Source: Anaerosalibacter massiliensis (GTDB lineage Bacteria; Bacillota; Clostridia; Tissierellales; Sporanaerobacteraceae). From it: a stretch of DNA of 64,000 nucleotides. Shown here in pieces: positions 16,165 to 25,409 of this stretch (positions are counted from its first letter, which is position 1; the number at the start of each line of letters is the position of its first letter). The translations under genes and the position numbers were made by a program. The notes beneath the pieces were generated by a model. The model made no database searches, was not told where the DNA came from, and was given only the letters and a program-made list of their open reading frames with translations. The stretch spans positions 124,001 to 188,000 of the forward strand of contig CCEZ01000075.1 in assembly GCA_000751555.1 (NCBI GenBank). The letters run 5' to 3'.

Positions 16165-16416
16165 TTATACATTGCATTAAAGATTATATTAAATTTATCC
16201 AAACTGCTGAAGACCTTGGTTTAAGTAAAGAACAATCTGAATTTTTCAAAATACAAATAATAGACTTAGATTAAAACCTAAGGATATATAAGGTTTGAAG
16301 ATACTCTCCATTGTATATTAGTAGCTAAAAAATGTGGTTTAAACATTGTTGCAGTAAAAAATGAATCAGACTTATCTGATTTGGAAGAAATAAGGGAAGT
16401 TGTAGATATATATTGA
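16165..16416 (+). pseudogene. Decayed HAD-family phosphatase gene
   Basis: The last ~42 codons before the TGA at 16414-16416 read FEDTLHCILVAKKCGLNI then VAVKNESDLSDLEEIREVVDIY, which is the C-terminal end of a subfamily IA HAD hydrolase (FEDT..G...AG, then D...ADY). Upstream, another open piece (KDYIKFIQTAEDLGLSKEQ) ends at a stop near 16273 in a different phase. The front of the gene is missing. It sits between the TPP riboswitch and thiD, where HAD genes that hydrolyse thiamine phosphate occur in related bacteria, so it is likely a lost member of the thiamine operon. Confidence 0.6.
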
Positions 16417-16446
16417 TAATTTTAGTCAATTGGAGGTTGAGAAATT

Positions 16447-17226
16447 ATGAAAAAATTATTAACTATAGCAGGTACAGATCCTAGTGGGGGAGCAGGTATA
16501 CAGGCAGATTTGAAAACCTTTGCTGCTCATAAAACCTATGGAATGAGTGTTATTACTTCTGTAGTAGCACAAAACACCACCGGCGTAACAAATGTAGTAG
16601 ATTTATCCCCAGAATTTATAGGAGAACAATTAGACGCAGTATTTACTGATATCTATCCTGATGCAATAAAAATTGGAATGATATCAAATGAAAATATAAT
16701 AAGGGTAATAGTTGAAAAATTAAAAGAGTATGGTGGAAAGAATATAGTAGTAGATCCAGTTATGGTATCAACTAGTGGAAATTCTTTAATGAAATCTACT
16801 GCAACTAAAATTTTAATTCAAGAACTATTGCCATTGGCAGATATTATTACACCAAATATGCTTGAAGCCAAGCTATTAAGTAGCATAGAAGTAAATAATA
16901 GAAAGGATATGGAAGAGGCTGCTAGAATAATAGGTAAAATTATAAAGGGAGCAGTATTAGTTAAAGGTGGCCATTTAAAAAATTGTGCTGATGATTTATT
17001 ATATATGGATGGGAAATTTTATTGGCTAGAAGGAGAGAGAATAGTTAATCCAAATACTCATGGAACAGGTTGTACCTTATCTTCAGCTATAGCAGTAAAT
17101 CTTGCTAAAGGTATGGATATATTAGAATCAGTAGAAGAAGCTAAAGAATATTTAGCTGGAGCAATAAAAGCAGGTTTAGATTTAGGAAAGGGTAGAGGAC
17201 CTTTAGATCATCTATATAGATTATAG
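16447..17226 (+). CDS. thiD: Hydroxymethylpyrimidine (phosphate) kinase ThiD
   Basis: Ribokinase-family kinase of 259 residues that phosphorylates HMP and HMP-phosphate in thiamine synthesis or salvage. The N-terminal IAGTDPSGGAGIQADLKTF is diagnostic for ThiD. The C-terminal anion-hole motif is THGTGCTLSSAIA with the catalytic base in that GTGC context. It is downstream of the TPP riboswitch and terminator, so expression should fall when TPP is plentiful. No other thiamine gene remains intact here, which suggests salvage use or genes elsewhere. Confidence 0.93.
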   Translation: MKKLLTIAGTDPSGGAGIQADLKTFAAHKTYGMSVITSVVAQNTTGVTNVVDLSPEFIGEQLDAVFTDIYPDAIKIGMISNENIIRVIVEKLKEYGGKNIVVDPVMVSTSGNSLMKSTATKILIQELLPLADIITPNMLEAKLLSSIEVNNRKDMEEAARIIGKIIKGAVLVKGGHLKNCADDLLYMDGKFYWLEGERIVNPNTHGTGCTLSSAIAVNLAKGMDILESVEEAKEYLAGAIKAGLDLGKGRGPLDHLYRL

Positions 17227-17237
17227 ATTTATATTGA

Positions 17238-17317
17238 CAATCCATAGGACAATCTTTTACATTTAATATTTAAATATTAAGCCTGAAAAGATTAGACCCT
17301 ATGGATTGGATTTTTTG
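17238..17317 (+). terminator. Long hairpin terminator after thiD
   Basis: CAATCCATAGG 17238-17248 pairs with CCTATGGATTG 17298-17308. Inside, AATCTTTT pairs with AAAAGATT, and the centre is itself a palindrome (TTAATATTTAAATATTAA). The whole folds into one arm of roughly 35 bp followed by a T-rich tract. The size is more than a usual terminator needs and also fits a small palindromic (MITE-like) insertion. Confidence 0.65.
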
Positions 17318-17345
17318 CCTCATGTAAGGGTTGAGAAGATTCCCG

Positions 17346-17508
17346 TTAATGTATATTGAGTATATATTTTAATATCTTTATTGACATATTGAGTCTAAAT
17401 ATCTCTTCGCTGTTGTCTAAAGCTATATTTCCTATTTCTCTTATTTTATTCAATCTATAATTCATAGTATTTCTATGTATGAATAATTTATTAATGGTAA
17501 CATAATCC
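17346..17508 (-). pseudogene. C-terminal remnant of a PucR/CdaR-type regulator
   Basis: Read on the minus strand, about 53 codons end at the stop 17346-17348. They contain INKLFIHRNTMNYRLNKI followed by REIGNIALDNSEEIFRLNM. This is the helix-turn-helix tail (HTH_30) of PucR/CdaR-like regulators (LFIHRNTLRYRL..). A stop codon lies immediately upstream in the same frame, and the rest of the gene is gone. It may once have controlled the oxidoreductase gene that follows. Confidence 0.65.
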
Positions 17509-17561
17509 TATTTAATATAAAGTTATATATAATTTTATATAGCTAATAGGGGGGTTTATCT

Positions 17562-19508
17562 ATGGAGTATAAAAAGCTTTTCGAGAAAGGCAGTATAGGG
17601 AAAGTGAATCTTAAAAACAGAATAGTAATGCCAGCAATGGGAACATCATTAGCTACATCAACAGGAGAAGCCTCAGATGAAATAATTAGATATTATGAAG
17701 AAAGAGCAGAAGGTGGCTGTGGTTTAATAATCACAGAAATCACTAGAATTGACAATGAAACAGGAGTTGGATTACCAAATCAATTATGTGCCATAGAGGC
17801 AAAACACATACCTAGATTAGAAAGATTGGCTAGATCAGTTCATAGACATGGTACAAAGATATTTTTACAACTTCATCACCCGGGGAGACAGTCTTATAGC
17901 AGACTTATTGAAGGAAGACAAATTGTAGCACCAAGTCCTATAACATGTAAGACTGTAGGTGAAAAGCCAAGAGAAATGACTACTGAAGAAGTAGAAGAAC
18001 TTGTAAAGAAATTTGTCATAGGAGCCAAGATAGCACAAACAGCAGGAATAGATGGTATTGAACTTCATGGTGCCCATGGATATTTAATAGGTCAATTTTT
18101 AAGTCCATTGACAAATAGGAGAACTGATAAATACGGTGGAAGTTTTAGCAATAGGATGAGATTTGTAACAGAAATAATTTTAGGAATAAGACATATTTGT
18201 GGACCAAATTTCCTAATAAGTGTGAGAATAGATGGAGACGAATTTGTTGAAGGTGGAATAACTCATGAAGAAGCTATAAAGATGGCTATATATTTAGAAA
18301 GTATAGGAATAGATGCTATAAATGTAAGCTCAGGTACTTATGAATCAGGTGTAACAATTATTGAACCAATTTCTTATAAAGAAGGATGGAAGAAACATTT
18401 AGCTCAAGGAATAAAAGATAATGTAAAAATACCAGTAATTGCTTGTGATGCTATTAAAACTCCGGAATTTGCAGAAAAGCTTTTAGAAGAAGGAAATTGT
18501 GATTTTATAGCTCTAGGTAGGGCACAACTTGCAGATTCTAAGTGGGCAAAGAAGGCAAAGGAAGGAAGGGAAAAGGAAATAAGACCTTGTATAGCTTGTT
18601 TACATTGTATAGAACAATTGATGAATGGAAAAACAGTGGAATGTGCTGTAAATCCTAGACTGGGCTATGAGAATGAATATAGCGACTATAGGAAAAATGG
18701 CGAAGGAAGGACAGTAGTAGTCATAGGTGGAGGACCAGCAGGAATGGAAGCTGCCAGAGTATTAGCTGAAAGAGAATTTAAGGTAGTACTATTTGAAAAG
18801 AAAAATAATCTTGGGGGGAGTGTGTATTTAGGAAGTAAACCACCTTGCAAAGAAAGATTACAAAATTTAATAGATAATATGGAATATCAAATGAGACAAC
18901 TTGGAGTAGATATTAGGTTGGGTTCATCGCCTACTATAGAAGAAATAAAAGCTCTCAATCCATATTCAGTATTTATAGCAATAGGTGGAAAAAATATAGT
19001 ACCAGAGTTACCAGGAATTCATGAAAAAAATGTAGTATTAGCAACTGATGTATTAGATAAGGAAATGGATGTGAAGAATAAGAAAATAGTAGTAGTAGGG
19101 TCTGGAATGACAGGGTTAGAAACTGCAGAGTATCTAGCTGAAAAAGGCAATGAAGTAAAAGTAGTAGAAATGTTAAATGAAATAGGTCCTGGAGTTTATC
19201 GTTCAGTATTATATGATATAACTACTAGACTTGAAAAATACGGTGTAAAAATGATACCTTGTAGAAAATTAGTTGGGATAGATAATGGAAAAGTAAATGT
19301 ACTAAATACTAATAATAATGAAAAAATAGTCATGGAAACAGATTATGTAGTACTTTCATTGGGAGTTACTAGTGTAGAAAATAATCAGTTTGTAAAAGAT
19401 ATACAAAATAATTTCAATAATGTAATGATTTTAGGAGATGCAACTAAACCAGGAAAAATTTCTAATGCAATACAAACAGGTTTTGATTTAGCCTATACTC
19501 TAGAATAA
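17562..19508 (+). CDS. Old-yellow-enzyme type NADH:flavin oxidoreductase (enoate/dienoyl-CoA reductase-like)
   Basis: A 648-residue flavoenzyme. Residues 1-340 form the FMN TIM barrel with His169 and His172 in HGAHGY and TDKYGGSFSNRMRF. A 4Fe-4S site follows (Cys343, Cys346, Cys349, Cys361; CxxCxxCx11C). Two Rossmann motifs, VVIGGGPAGMEAA (FAD) and VVVGSGMTGLETAEYL (NAD), complete the FadH/BaiH/enoate reductase architecture. It transfers hydride to an activated C=C bond of an enoate, enone or enoyl-CoA. The substrate cannot be read. It is a single gene with an AGGGGGG binding site, between decayed DNA on both sides. Confidence 0.88.
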   Translation: MEYKKLFEKGSIGKVNLKNRIVMPAMGTSLATSTGEASDEIIRYYEERAEGGCGLIITEITRIDNETGVGLPNQLCAIEAKHIPRLERLARSVHRHGTKIFLQLHHPGRQSYSRLIEGRQIVAPSPITCKTVGEKPREMTTEEVEELVKKFVIGAKIAQTAGIDGIELHGAHGYLIGQFLSPLTNRRTDKYGGSFSNRMRFVTEIILGIRHICGPNFLISVRIDGDEFVEGGITHEEAIKMAIYLESIGIDAINVSSGTYESGVTIIEPISYKEGWKKHLAQGIKDNVKIPVIACDAIKTPEFAEKLLEEGNCDFIALGRAQLADSKWAKKAKEGREKEIRPCIACLHCIEQLMNGKTVECAVNPRLGYENEYSDYRKNGEGRTVVVIGGGPAGMEAARVLAEREFKVVLFEKKNNLGGSVYLGSKPPCKERLQNLIDNMEYQMRQLGVDIRLGSSPTIEEIKALNPYSVFIAIGGKNIVPELPGIHEKNVVLATDVLDKEMDVKNKKIVVVGSGMTGLETAEYLAEKGNEVKVVEMLNEIGPGVYRSVLYDITTRLEKYGVKMIPCRKLVGIDNGKVNVLNTNNNEKIVMETDYVVLSLGVTSVENNQFVKDIQNNFNNVMILGDATKPGKISNAIQTGFDLAYTLE

Positions 19509-19539
19509 ATAAGGTACGGAGAGTTAAAAATATATTAGA

Positions 19540-19584
19540 CAGGAAAAATCCAGATATAAACTTTTTTAAAAATAATGGATAAGG
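19540..19584 (+). repeat. Partial copy of the dipeptidase downstream region (left piece)
   Basis: GGAAAAATCCAGATATAAA and the following AATAATGGA match 27365-27419 with a short internal deletion, in the same orientation. With the piece at 19731-19764 it forms an interrupted copy of 27365-27497. Confidence 0.65.
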
Positions 19585-19589
19585 CATTT

Positions 19590-19739
19590 ATATACTCCCC
19601 TTAAGGTAGATAGATTAAAAAATAAAAATCTGATATCTTAAGGGGCTTTTTTATGTTAAAAAGAAGTAAGTATACTGCAGAAGAAAAATTTATAATATCA
19701 ATGGAATATGAAAATAGCTATTTTTTAATAATTCTATAG
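19590..19739 (+). mobile_element. IS3-family left-end remnant with OrfA start
   Basis: A hairpin (CCCCTTAAG 19597-19605 with CTTAAGGGG 19637-19645, then T residues) is followed by ATG 19653 and MLKRSKYTAEEKFIISMEYE, which resembles the start of IS3/IS150-type OrfA proteins (KRxKYTAEEK). After about 20 codons homology stops and the sequence passes into a dipeptidase-tail copy. Only the element's left end survives. Confidence 0.55.
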
Positions 19740-19764
19740 AAATTCTTATAGCTTATTTTTTCAA
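19731..19764 (+). repeat. Copy of the dipeptidase gene tail (right piece)
   Basis: ATTCTATAGAAATTCTTATAG and the following CTTATTTTTTCAA match 27460-27493, which encode the last residues of the dipeptidase on the minus strand. Same orientation as the original, about 7.7 kb away, so the PTS island between them is flanked by direct repeats. Confidence 0.7.
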
Positions 19765-20817
19765 ATATAAATATATTAAAAGCTAGTTCTGTATTATAGA
19801 TTTTTATTGTACTCGTATTTAGTCGAAAGTGGTGATGAAAACCCATTAATTAAATATCAATGAGTTTCATAAATTTCAATATTATTAAACCTAGATTTCT
19901 TTGCTTTTTCGGTATCTTTTTTTAAAAAACGTATTATAGTTGATGAAGAAGTTTATGGTATATGATATAAATTATCTTGTAATAAGAACAATATTTGGTA
20001 TACTTTTAGATAAATAAATTGTCAGAGAATAGAATTTAAAATCTGGGAATAGATTATATAATTTATTTAGCTTTATTTTCTAAAGATAGATTCAAGTATT
20101 ACTGATAATATGAAGAGTAGCGAGATGATGACATTTAGATTTTGAAGTATGTCTAGATAATAAAATATATAATGATGTTTTTTAGAATAAAAAACAAGTT
20201 CAAGAATAATAAAATATAATGGGGAAAAGTTAAAATTAAAAATAAATTTACGGATTTGTTCATCACTACAGTTAGATAGAATATGAGGAATGTGGATGAG
20301 GATATAGAAAACAATATACCAAACCTAGTGTTTCTGTCTATGAGTGGGCGTATACCAAATATAATAGCTAAATCTGATTTTGGGATAATTATTCCCCCTT
20401 TATTAATTTAAGAGAGGTATTAAAAAATAAGTCTACGATAAGAAATAAAATACTATATCTACTAGATTTTAATATTATTTATAATTGCAACTAGATACTA
20501 GCTAATTATCTAGCTTATGTATAATTAATTGCAAATAAATTAAAATAGTTTTTGTAGAAAGCTAAATGAACAAAATTTGATTTCTAATGAATTATAATCC
20601 GTTATATGTTACTACAGAATTGAAAGAATTCTAGAGACAATGGTGATTTTACGCTTAGATTGTTTAAATAATTTAATAAATGTAATATTTAGAATCAAAT
20701 CTATGTTGGCGTTTGTGATATTTTATAAAGTAGACAAAAGTAATATAAGGTATTAAAATTTAATTGAAGAAATTTTATTATGGAATACAGAAATAGAAAA
20801 GGTATTATTAGATTAAT
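19765..20817 (+). pseudogene. Heavily decayed coding DNA, family not identified
   Basis: About 1 kb with codon use like a + strand gene but many stops and phase changes. The best piece is 20280-20408, reading MRNVDEDIENNIPNLVFLSM followed by SGRIPNIIAKSDFGIIIPPLL. An earlier piece has RIIVDEEVYG near 19930. A final one reads LIEEILLWNTEIEKVLLD up to about 20817. I cannot name the family. Because it directly precedes an RpiR-PTS cluster, a lost regulator or catabolic gene of that cluster is possible, but this is a guess. Confidence 0.45.
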
Positions 20818-20878
20818 TGTTAATATTGTAAGATAATACATGATGTATTTTATTGGAGTTAGGAGGAAATATATTTAT

Positions 20879-21688
20879 ATGATGGCATCTGAATTTTTGA
20901 CAAAAATAAAAAGTGTATACCCTTCGCTTACACCAAGTGAACAAATTGTGGCTAAGTATATATTAGAAAATTACCAAAACATAGTATTTACTTCTTTAAG
21001 TGAATTTTCAGAAGAATGTGGTGTAGGAGAAGCTACAATATTTCGTTTTTTTAAGAAAATAGGATTTTCAGGATATCATGATTTTAAAACAAATATGGCT
21101 AAAAACTTACGTAATCCAAAGGAGCCTGATTTTAGAAAAAAAGGTTGTGGGGTTTATAATGAAATGATTCAAATGCTTGATGAAACTATGCAGCTGACTG
21201 ATATAGAGAGTTTAAGACAAGCTGCAAAATGGATTAAGGGAAGTCAAACAATTTATTTATTTGGGGTTGGTTTTTCTGGATTAGCAGCACAAGGTGCTCA
21301 AGGTAGATTGATGCGTCTTGGATATAAGGCATATTCTTTTACTGAGCAACATATACAATTAGTATCATCTCATCTAATAACTGAGAAGGATACGGCGATA
21401 GCTTTTAGTATAACAGGTGATACAATAGAAACTCTTAATTGTTTAAAAAACTCGAAGCAGAATAATGCAAAAACAATAGCAATTACCAACCATTCTAGAT
21501 CTCCTATAACAAAAATTGCAGATTTAATTATTTATACAGCTGGCAAAGAAGTGGATCAAGAAGGAAGTACCCTTATTACGGAAATGTCTCAGCTTTTCAT
21601 TATAGAGCAAATTTGTTATTATCTTTTTGAAATAGATGAAAAGAAAATTAAATATATGAAAGAAAAAATATCTCGTTCAATTAAATGA
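20879..21688 (+). CDS. MurR/RpiR family transcriptional regulator
   Basis: A phosphosugar-responsive regulator of about 270 residues: N-terminal HTH_6 (ECGVGEATIFRFFKKIGFSGY) and a C-terminal SIS domain (about 125-260) with IYLFGVGFSGLAAQG and AFSITGDTIETL. ATG 20879 (or 20882) is chosen because AGGAGG 20861-20866 lies upstream of it; the ATG at 20840 precedes that site. It is followed by a terminator and then the PTS-nanE genes, whose promoter carries an inverted repeat suited to this dimeric regulator. Likely ligand: ManNAc-6-P or a related phosphosugar. Confidence 0.85.
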   Translation: MMASEFLTKIKSVYPSLTPSEQIVAKYILENYQNIVFTSLSEFSEECGVGEATIFRFFKKIGFSGYHDFKTNMAKNLRNPKEPDFRKKGCGVYNEMIQMLDETMQLTDIESLRQAAKWIKGSQTIYLFGVGFSGLAAQGAQGRLMRLGYKAYSFTEQHIQLVSSHLITEKDTAIAFSITGDTIETLNCLKNSKQNNAKTIAITNHSRSPITKIADLIIYTAGKEVDQEGSTLITEMSQLFIIEQICYYLFEIDEKKIKYMKEKISRSIK

Positions 21689-21716
21689 GTAATTATTTGC
21701 TTAATTTCATAATAAA

Positions 21717-21748
21717 AATCAGCAGTTTAACTAAACTGTTGATTTTTT
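21717..21748 (+). terminator. Terminator after rpiR
   Basis: AATCAGCAGTTT pairs with AAACTGTTGATT (one G-T pair) around AACT, followed by a T run. It separates the regulator from the PTS operon. Confidence 0.85.
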
Positions 21749-21769
21749 GTATATCTAATTTGAAATATA

Positions 21770-21830
21770 TTCTCCAAAAAAATAAAATTGGAGAAATATG
21801 CTTTACAGACTATTTTTATTTTGGTATAAT
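21770..21830 (+). promoter_or_regulatory. Promoter with inverted-repeat operator for the PTS-nanE operon
   Basis: TTCTCCAA 21770-21777 and TTGGAGAA 21788-21795 form a perfect 8-bp inverted repeat just upstream of TTTACA 21802-21807, a 17-base spacer and TATAAT 21825-21830. The repeat is a candidate operator for the adjacent RpiR protein, perhaps as an activator site given its position upstream of -35. Confidence 0.65.
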
Positions 21831-21858
21831 GAAATAAAAATAATAATAGGAGGAAATT

Positions 21859-22167
21859 ATGAATACAAATGAGATTGCTTTTCAACTTATTATGCATAGT
21901 GGAAATGCAAGAAGCAATATTATGGAAGCATTAAAACATGCACGAAATAATGAGTTCAAAAAGGTGGAAGAGCTAATGGCAAAATCTGATGAAGAACTGA
22001 TAGTTGCTCATAAAATTCAGACAAATTTAGTACAAAGTGAAGCAAGAGGAGAAAGAAACGAAGTTTCAATTATTTTGGTTCATGCTCAAGATCACCTTAT
22101 GACCGCATTATTAGCTAGAGATTTAGCAAATGAAATTATTGATTTACGAAAAACAAATAGAAGGTGA
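21859..22167 (+). CDS. PTS lactose/cellobiose-type EIIA
   Basis: All-helical EIIA of 102 residues of the Lac/Chb family. The phospho-histidine is His75 in VHAQDHLM with the partner His79. It transfers phosphate from HPr to the EIIB encoded 0.7 kb downstream. The gene order EIIA-nanE-EIIB-EIIC is unusual in having the epimerase gene between PTS subunits. Its stop at 22165-22167 lies within the ribosome binding site of nanE, so translation is coupled. Confidence 0.88.
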   Translation: MNTNEIAFQLIMHSGNARSNIMEALKHARNNEFKKVEELMAKSDEELIVAHKIQTNLVQSEARGERNEVSIILVHAQDHLMTALLARDLANEIIDLRKTNRR

Positions 22168-22171
22168 TGAT

Positions 22172-22837
22172 ATGTTAGATAAGGTAAAAGGGAAGCTAAT
22201 AGTATCGTGTCAAGCTTTAAAAGATGAGCCTTTGCATAGTTCTTACATTATGGGTAAAATGGCAAAAGCGGCATGGCAAGGTGGAGCTGCAGCTATACGT
22301 GCAAATTCTGTTGAAGATATTAAAGAGATAAAAGCAGAAGTACCACTTCCTATTATAGGACTTATTAAGGCAAGTTATTCCGATTCAGATGTATATATTA
22401 CACCAACAAAAAGGGAAGTAGATAAATTATTAAAAGTTGGTGTGGATATGATTGCTTTAGATGCAACAAATCGAAAAAGACCAAAAGACCAAGAACTTAA
22501 AGTTTTAATTTCTTATATTAAGAATAATAATTGTTTGGTCATGGGAGATGTTTCTACATTTGAAGAGGGAGTGATGGCAGAAAAGTTAGGTGTAGACTGT
22601 GTATCTACTGCATTAGCAGGTTATACTACATATTCTTCTAAAAAAGAAGGACCTGATTTTTCTCTTCTTACCAAACTAGTCAAAAATCTTAATATACCTG
22701 TTTTAGCAGAAGGACGAATTAATACTCCTGTTGAAGCAAAGAAAGCTTTAGATATTGGAGCATATGCTGTTGTTGTAGGTACAGCTATTACTAGGCCTAA
22801 AGAGATTACAAAAAAATTTGTTTATAGTATGATATGA
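22172..22837 (+). CDS. nanE: N-acetylmannosamine-6-phosphate 2-epimerase
   Basis: TIM-barrel enzyme of 221 residues converting ManNAc-6-P to GlcNAc-6-P. Family blocks: [49 protein letters not shown] and [13 protein letters not shown] 22172 follows AAGGTGAT. Here it is embedded in a lactose/cellobiose-type PTS operon, whereas the second nanE of this window (34439-35140) follows a glucose/GlcNAc-type EIICB. Presence of the epimerase implies that the imported sugar yields ManNAc-6-P or a close relative. Confidence 0.9.
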   Translation: MLDKVKGKLIVSCQALKDEPLHSSYIMGKMAKAAWQGGAAAIRANSVEDIKEIKAEVPLPIIGLIKASYSDSDVYITPTKREVDKLLKVGVDMIALDATNRKRPKDQELKVLISYIKNNNCLVMGDVSTFEEGVMAEKLGVDCVSTALAGYTTYSSKKEGPDFSLLTKLVKNLNIPVLAEGRINTPVEAKKALDIGAYAVVVGTAITRPKEITKKFVYSMI

Positions 22838-22908
22838 CAACTAAAATTATTTAAGAAAATTATTAGTATTCAAGTTGGTAAATTTAGCTTATAGGGGAGG
22901 AAAAGAAA

Positions 22909-23226
22909 ATGTATGAGGTTTTAGTTTTATGTAGTGCAGGTATGTCTACTAGTATGTTGGTAGAGAAAATAAAAAAAGAAATAGAGAAAAAAGAAGTTAA
23001 TTTAAATATTCAGGCAGTATCAATTACAGAAGGAAAATTTCTTATTAAAAAGGAGGAATACGATCTCCTTCTGTTAGGACCTCAAGTTGCATTCATGAAA
23101 GAACAAATGGAGCACCTAGTAAATGGTAAATGTCCAGTGAGAGTAATTAATAGTACTGATTATGGGATGATGAATGCAGATAATGTTTTAACTAGCATTA
23201 TAGAAACTTTAAATAATAGAAAATAG
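22909..23226 (+). CDS. PTS lactose/cellobiose-type EIIB
   Basis: Small EIIB of 105 residues with the phospho-cysteine Cys8 in LVLCSAGMSTSMLV, which is diagnostic for the Lac/Chb EIIB fold. It has its own AGGGGAGG binding site, 71 bases after nanE. It works with the EIIA upstream and the EIIC 16 bases downstream. Confidence 0.88.
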   Translation: MYEVLVLCSAGMSTSMLVEKIKKEIEKKEVNLNIQAVSITEGKFLIKKEEYDLLLLGPQVAFMKEQMEHLVNGKCPVRVINSTDYGMMNADNVLTSIIETLNNRK

Positions 23227-23242
23227 AAAGGGAGGAGAAACT

Positions 23243-24571
23243 ATGAAAAAGTTTTCAAGTAAAATATCAAGTTGGCTAACACCAGTGGCAATGAAATTTT
23301 CAAACCAACGTCATTTATGTGCTATACGTGATGGTTTTGTTGTTTTAATGCCTCTTGTTATAGTATCTTCTTTTTTCATATTGATCAATAATGTTATATT
23401 GGATAGTAATAATGGGATATTAAGAAATATAGTTGATTTAAGTAGATATCAGGCAATTGGTAATCAAGTTTATAACGGAACACTTGGTTTTCTATCAATA
23501 TTGATTGCTTTTACTGTTGCGTACAAATTATCAGAGGGCTATGGAGAAGATGGATTAATTTCAGGAGTTATTTCAGTTGCTGTCTTAGTGACTATGTTTC
23601 CATCTACGCTTGAAATAGTACCTATTGGTGCTGACAAACCAGTAGAAGTTATGGGGGCTATTAGTCAGAACGAAACCTCTGCTACAGGATTATTATTTGC
23701 TATTATATCAGCATTGGTTGGTACTGAAATATTTTTACGACTTCAGAAGAATAATAAGTTTAAAATTTCTTTACCTGATACTGTACCTTTGGCAGTATCT
23801 AAATCATTTAGTGCACTTATTCCAGCTTTTATTACATTAACATTATTTGGAGTTATTGTGTTTATTATAGAAAGTTTATTTGGATTTGGATTACAGGATT
23901 TAGTTGTAAAGTTAATACAAAAACCGTTAAGTGCTGTTTTTCAAGGTATGATTGGAATAAATATTGTAATGTTATTTCAAAATTTATTATGGTCTCTAGG
24001 AATACATGGAACTTTTGTATTAGGGCCAATTACCGAACCTACTTTATTAGTAGCTATTCAAGAAAATATTAATGCTTTTAATGTTGGATTAGATATTCCA
24101 AATATTGTAACAAAACCATTTATTGATAGTTTTGCAATGCTTGGTGGTGGTGGCTGTACTATAGGGCTGATAATAGCTATATTAATTGCTTCCAAGAGAG
24201 AAGAAGATAAAGGAATAGCTAAACTATCTATAGCACCAGGTTTATTTAACATAAACGAACCTCTCATGTTCGGGTTACCAGTAATTTTAAATCCAATCTT
24301 AGCAATTCCATTAATATTAGTGCCATTGATAAATTTAAATATTGCTTATATAGCAACCCGATTAGGTTTAATTTCTAAAACTGTTGTTATGGTACCATGG
24401 ACAACACCACCTATTTTATCTGCTTATTTGTCTACAGCAGGAGATTGGAGAGCAGCAGTTTTAGCAGCATTATTAATTGGTATTTCTATAATAGTTTATC
24501 TTCCATTTGTAATGGCAACAAATATAGTTTCAGCTCATACAGAATTAGAAGACGAGAATACAGAAATATAG
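23243..24571 (+). CDS. PTS lactose/cellobiose-type EIIC permease
   Basis: Integral membrane sugar channel of 442 residues with about ten hydrophobic segments. Typical EIIC features are an N-terminal amphipathic start, RDGFVVLMPLVIVSSFF, the substrate-loop region LLWSLGIHGTFVLGP and FNINEPLMFGLPVI. It should import a disaccharide or amino sugar with phosphorylation at C6. The substrate is not readable from sequence; the adjacent nanE points to a ManNAc-containing compound. Confidence 0.88.
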   Translation: MKKFSSKISSWLTPVAMKFSNQRHLCAIRDGFVVLMPLVIVSSFFILINNVILDSNNGILRNIVDLSRYQAIGNQVYNGTLGFLSILIAFTVAYKLSEGYGEDGLISGVISVAVLVTMFPSTLEIVPIGADKPVEVMGAISQNETSATGLLFAIISALVGTEIFLRLQKNNKFKISLPDTVPLAVSKSFSALIPAFITLTLFGVIVFIIESLFGFGLQDLVVKLIQKPLSAVFQGMIGINIVMLFQNLLWSLGIHGTFVLGPITEPTLLVAIQENINAFNVGLDIPNIVTKPFIDSFAMLGGGGCTIGLIIAILIASKREEDKGIAKLSIAPGLFNINEPLMFGLPVILNPILAIPLILVPLINLNIAYIATRLGLISKTVVMVPWTTPPILSAYLSTAGDWRAAVLAALLIGISIIVYLPFVMATNIVSAHTELEDENTEI

Positions 24572-24581
24572 GAGGTAATTC

Positions 24582-25409
24582 ATGTTAAAAACAATTTTTT
24601 GTGATTTAGATGGTACACTACTAGATAACAAAAATAGAATTGTACCAGGAACTGCAGAGGCTATTCGTAAGTTTACAAGTTTTGGTGGCGAATTTATAAT
24701 TGCAACTGGACGACTAGATCATGATATAGTTTATGTTGAAAAGAGGATGGAAATAAGTGGCCTTTATCGTATTAGCCAAAATGGTGCAGTTATAAAAGAT
24801 CATCATGGAAATATGTTTTCTGGAAAGAGGATTAATTCAGAGATTGCAAGACAAATATCAAAATTATTATATGAAAAAGATATTAGATTTGAAGTTTCAG
24901 ACTTTAAACGTAGATATTTTCCATCTTCAAGACCAGAAGGAGAAGTAGCAGAATTCGTTGATTCTTCAATAATTATTCCTAATATGTATGAAAGGATAGG
25001 AATAGATATATTTCCTACTATATTTCTTATTTTTGGTAACTTAGATATTTTTTCGGAAATAAGACAAGAAGTAGCTGAAAAATATGGAGAGTTTGTTGAT
25101 TGTGTTATTACTAGTAAGCATTCTTTAGAAATTATTCCAAAAGATGTATCTAAGGGAATGGCTATAAGAAAAATAATGGATGAGCTGAAATTGAAATCTA
25201 ATCAAGTACATGTTATTGGAGACTCTGAGAATGATATATCAATGTATGAAGTTACTAAAAACTCTTATGCAATGGAACATTCTCCTATATCAGTAAAAGA
25301 AAAATCAACTTACATTTACAATACAGTCATTGATTGTATAAGGTCAATGTTGAATGATAGTTGTTCAGGTATGGAAAGAATAGATCAAACTGAAGAAAGA
25401 AATAAATAG
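24582..25409 (+). CDS. Cof-type HAD family phosphatase
   Basis: Sugar-phosphate or nucleotide phosphatase of 275 residues, HAD subfamily IIB. Motif I is CDLDGTLLDNK (nucleophile Asp), motif II IATGR, the Lys of motif III near SKGMAI, and motif IV GDSENDISM. It has an AGGAGG binding site and follows EIIC by 10 bases, so it belongs to the PTS operon. A sugar-phosphate phosphatase here could relieve phosphosugar stress or release a dead-end product. Confidence 0.85.
   Translation: MLKTIFCDLDGTLLDNKNRIVPGTAEAIRKFTSFGGEFIIATGRLDHDIVYVEKRMEISGLYRISQNGAVIKDHHGNMFSGKRINSEIARQISKLLYEKDIRFEVSDFKRRYFPSSRPEGEVAEFVDSSIIIPNMYERIGIDIFPTIFLIFGNLDIFSEIRQEVAEKYGEFVDCVITSKHSLEIIPKDVSKGMAIRKIMDELKLKSNQVHVIGDSENDISMYEVTKNSYAMEHSPISVKEKSTYIYNTVIDCIRSMLNDSCSGMERIDQTEERNK

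Noticed and set aside
24397-24588. Plus-strand small frame overlapping the end of EIIC
   Set aside because: It overlaps the EIIC gene in another frame, has no binding site and shows no family resemblance.
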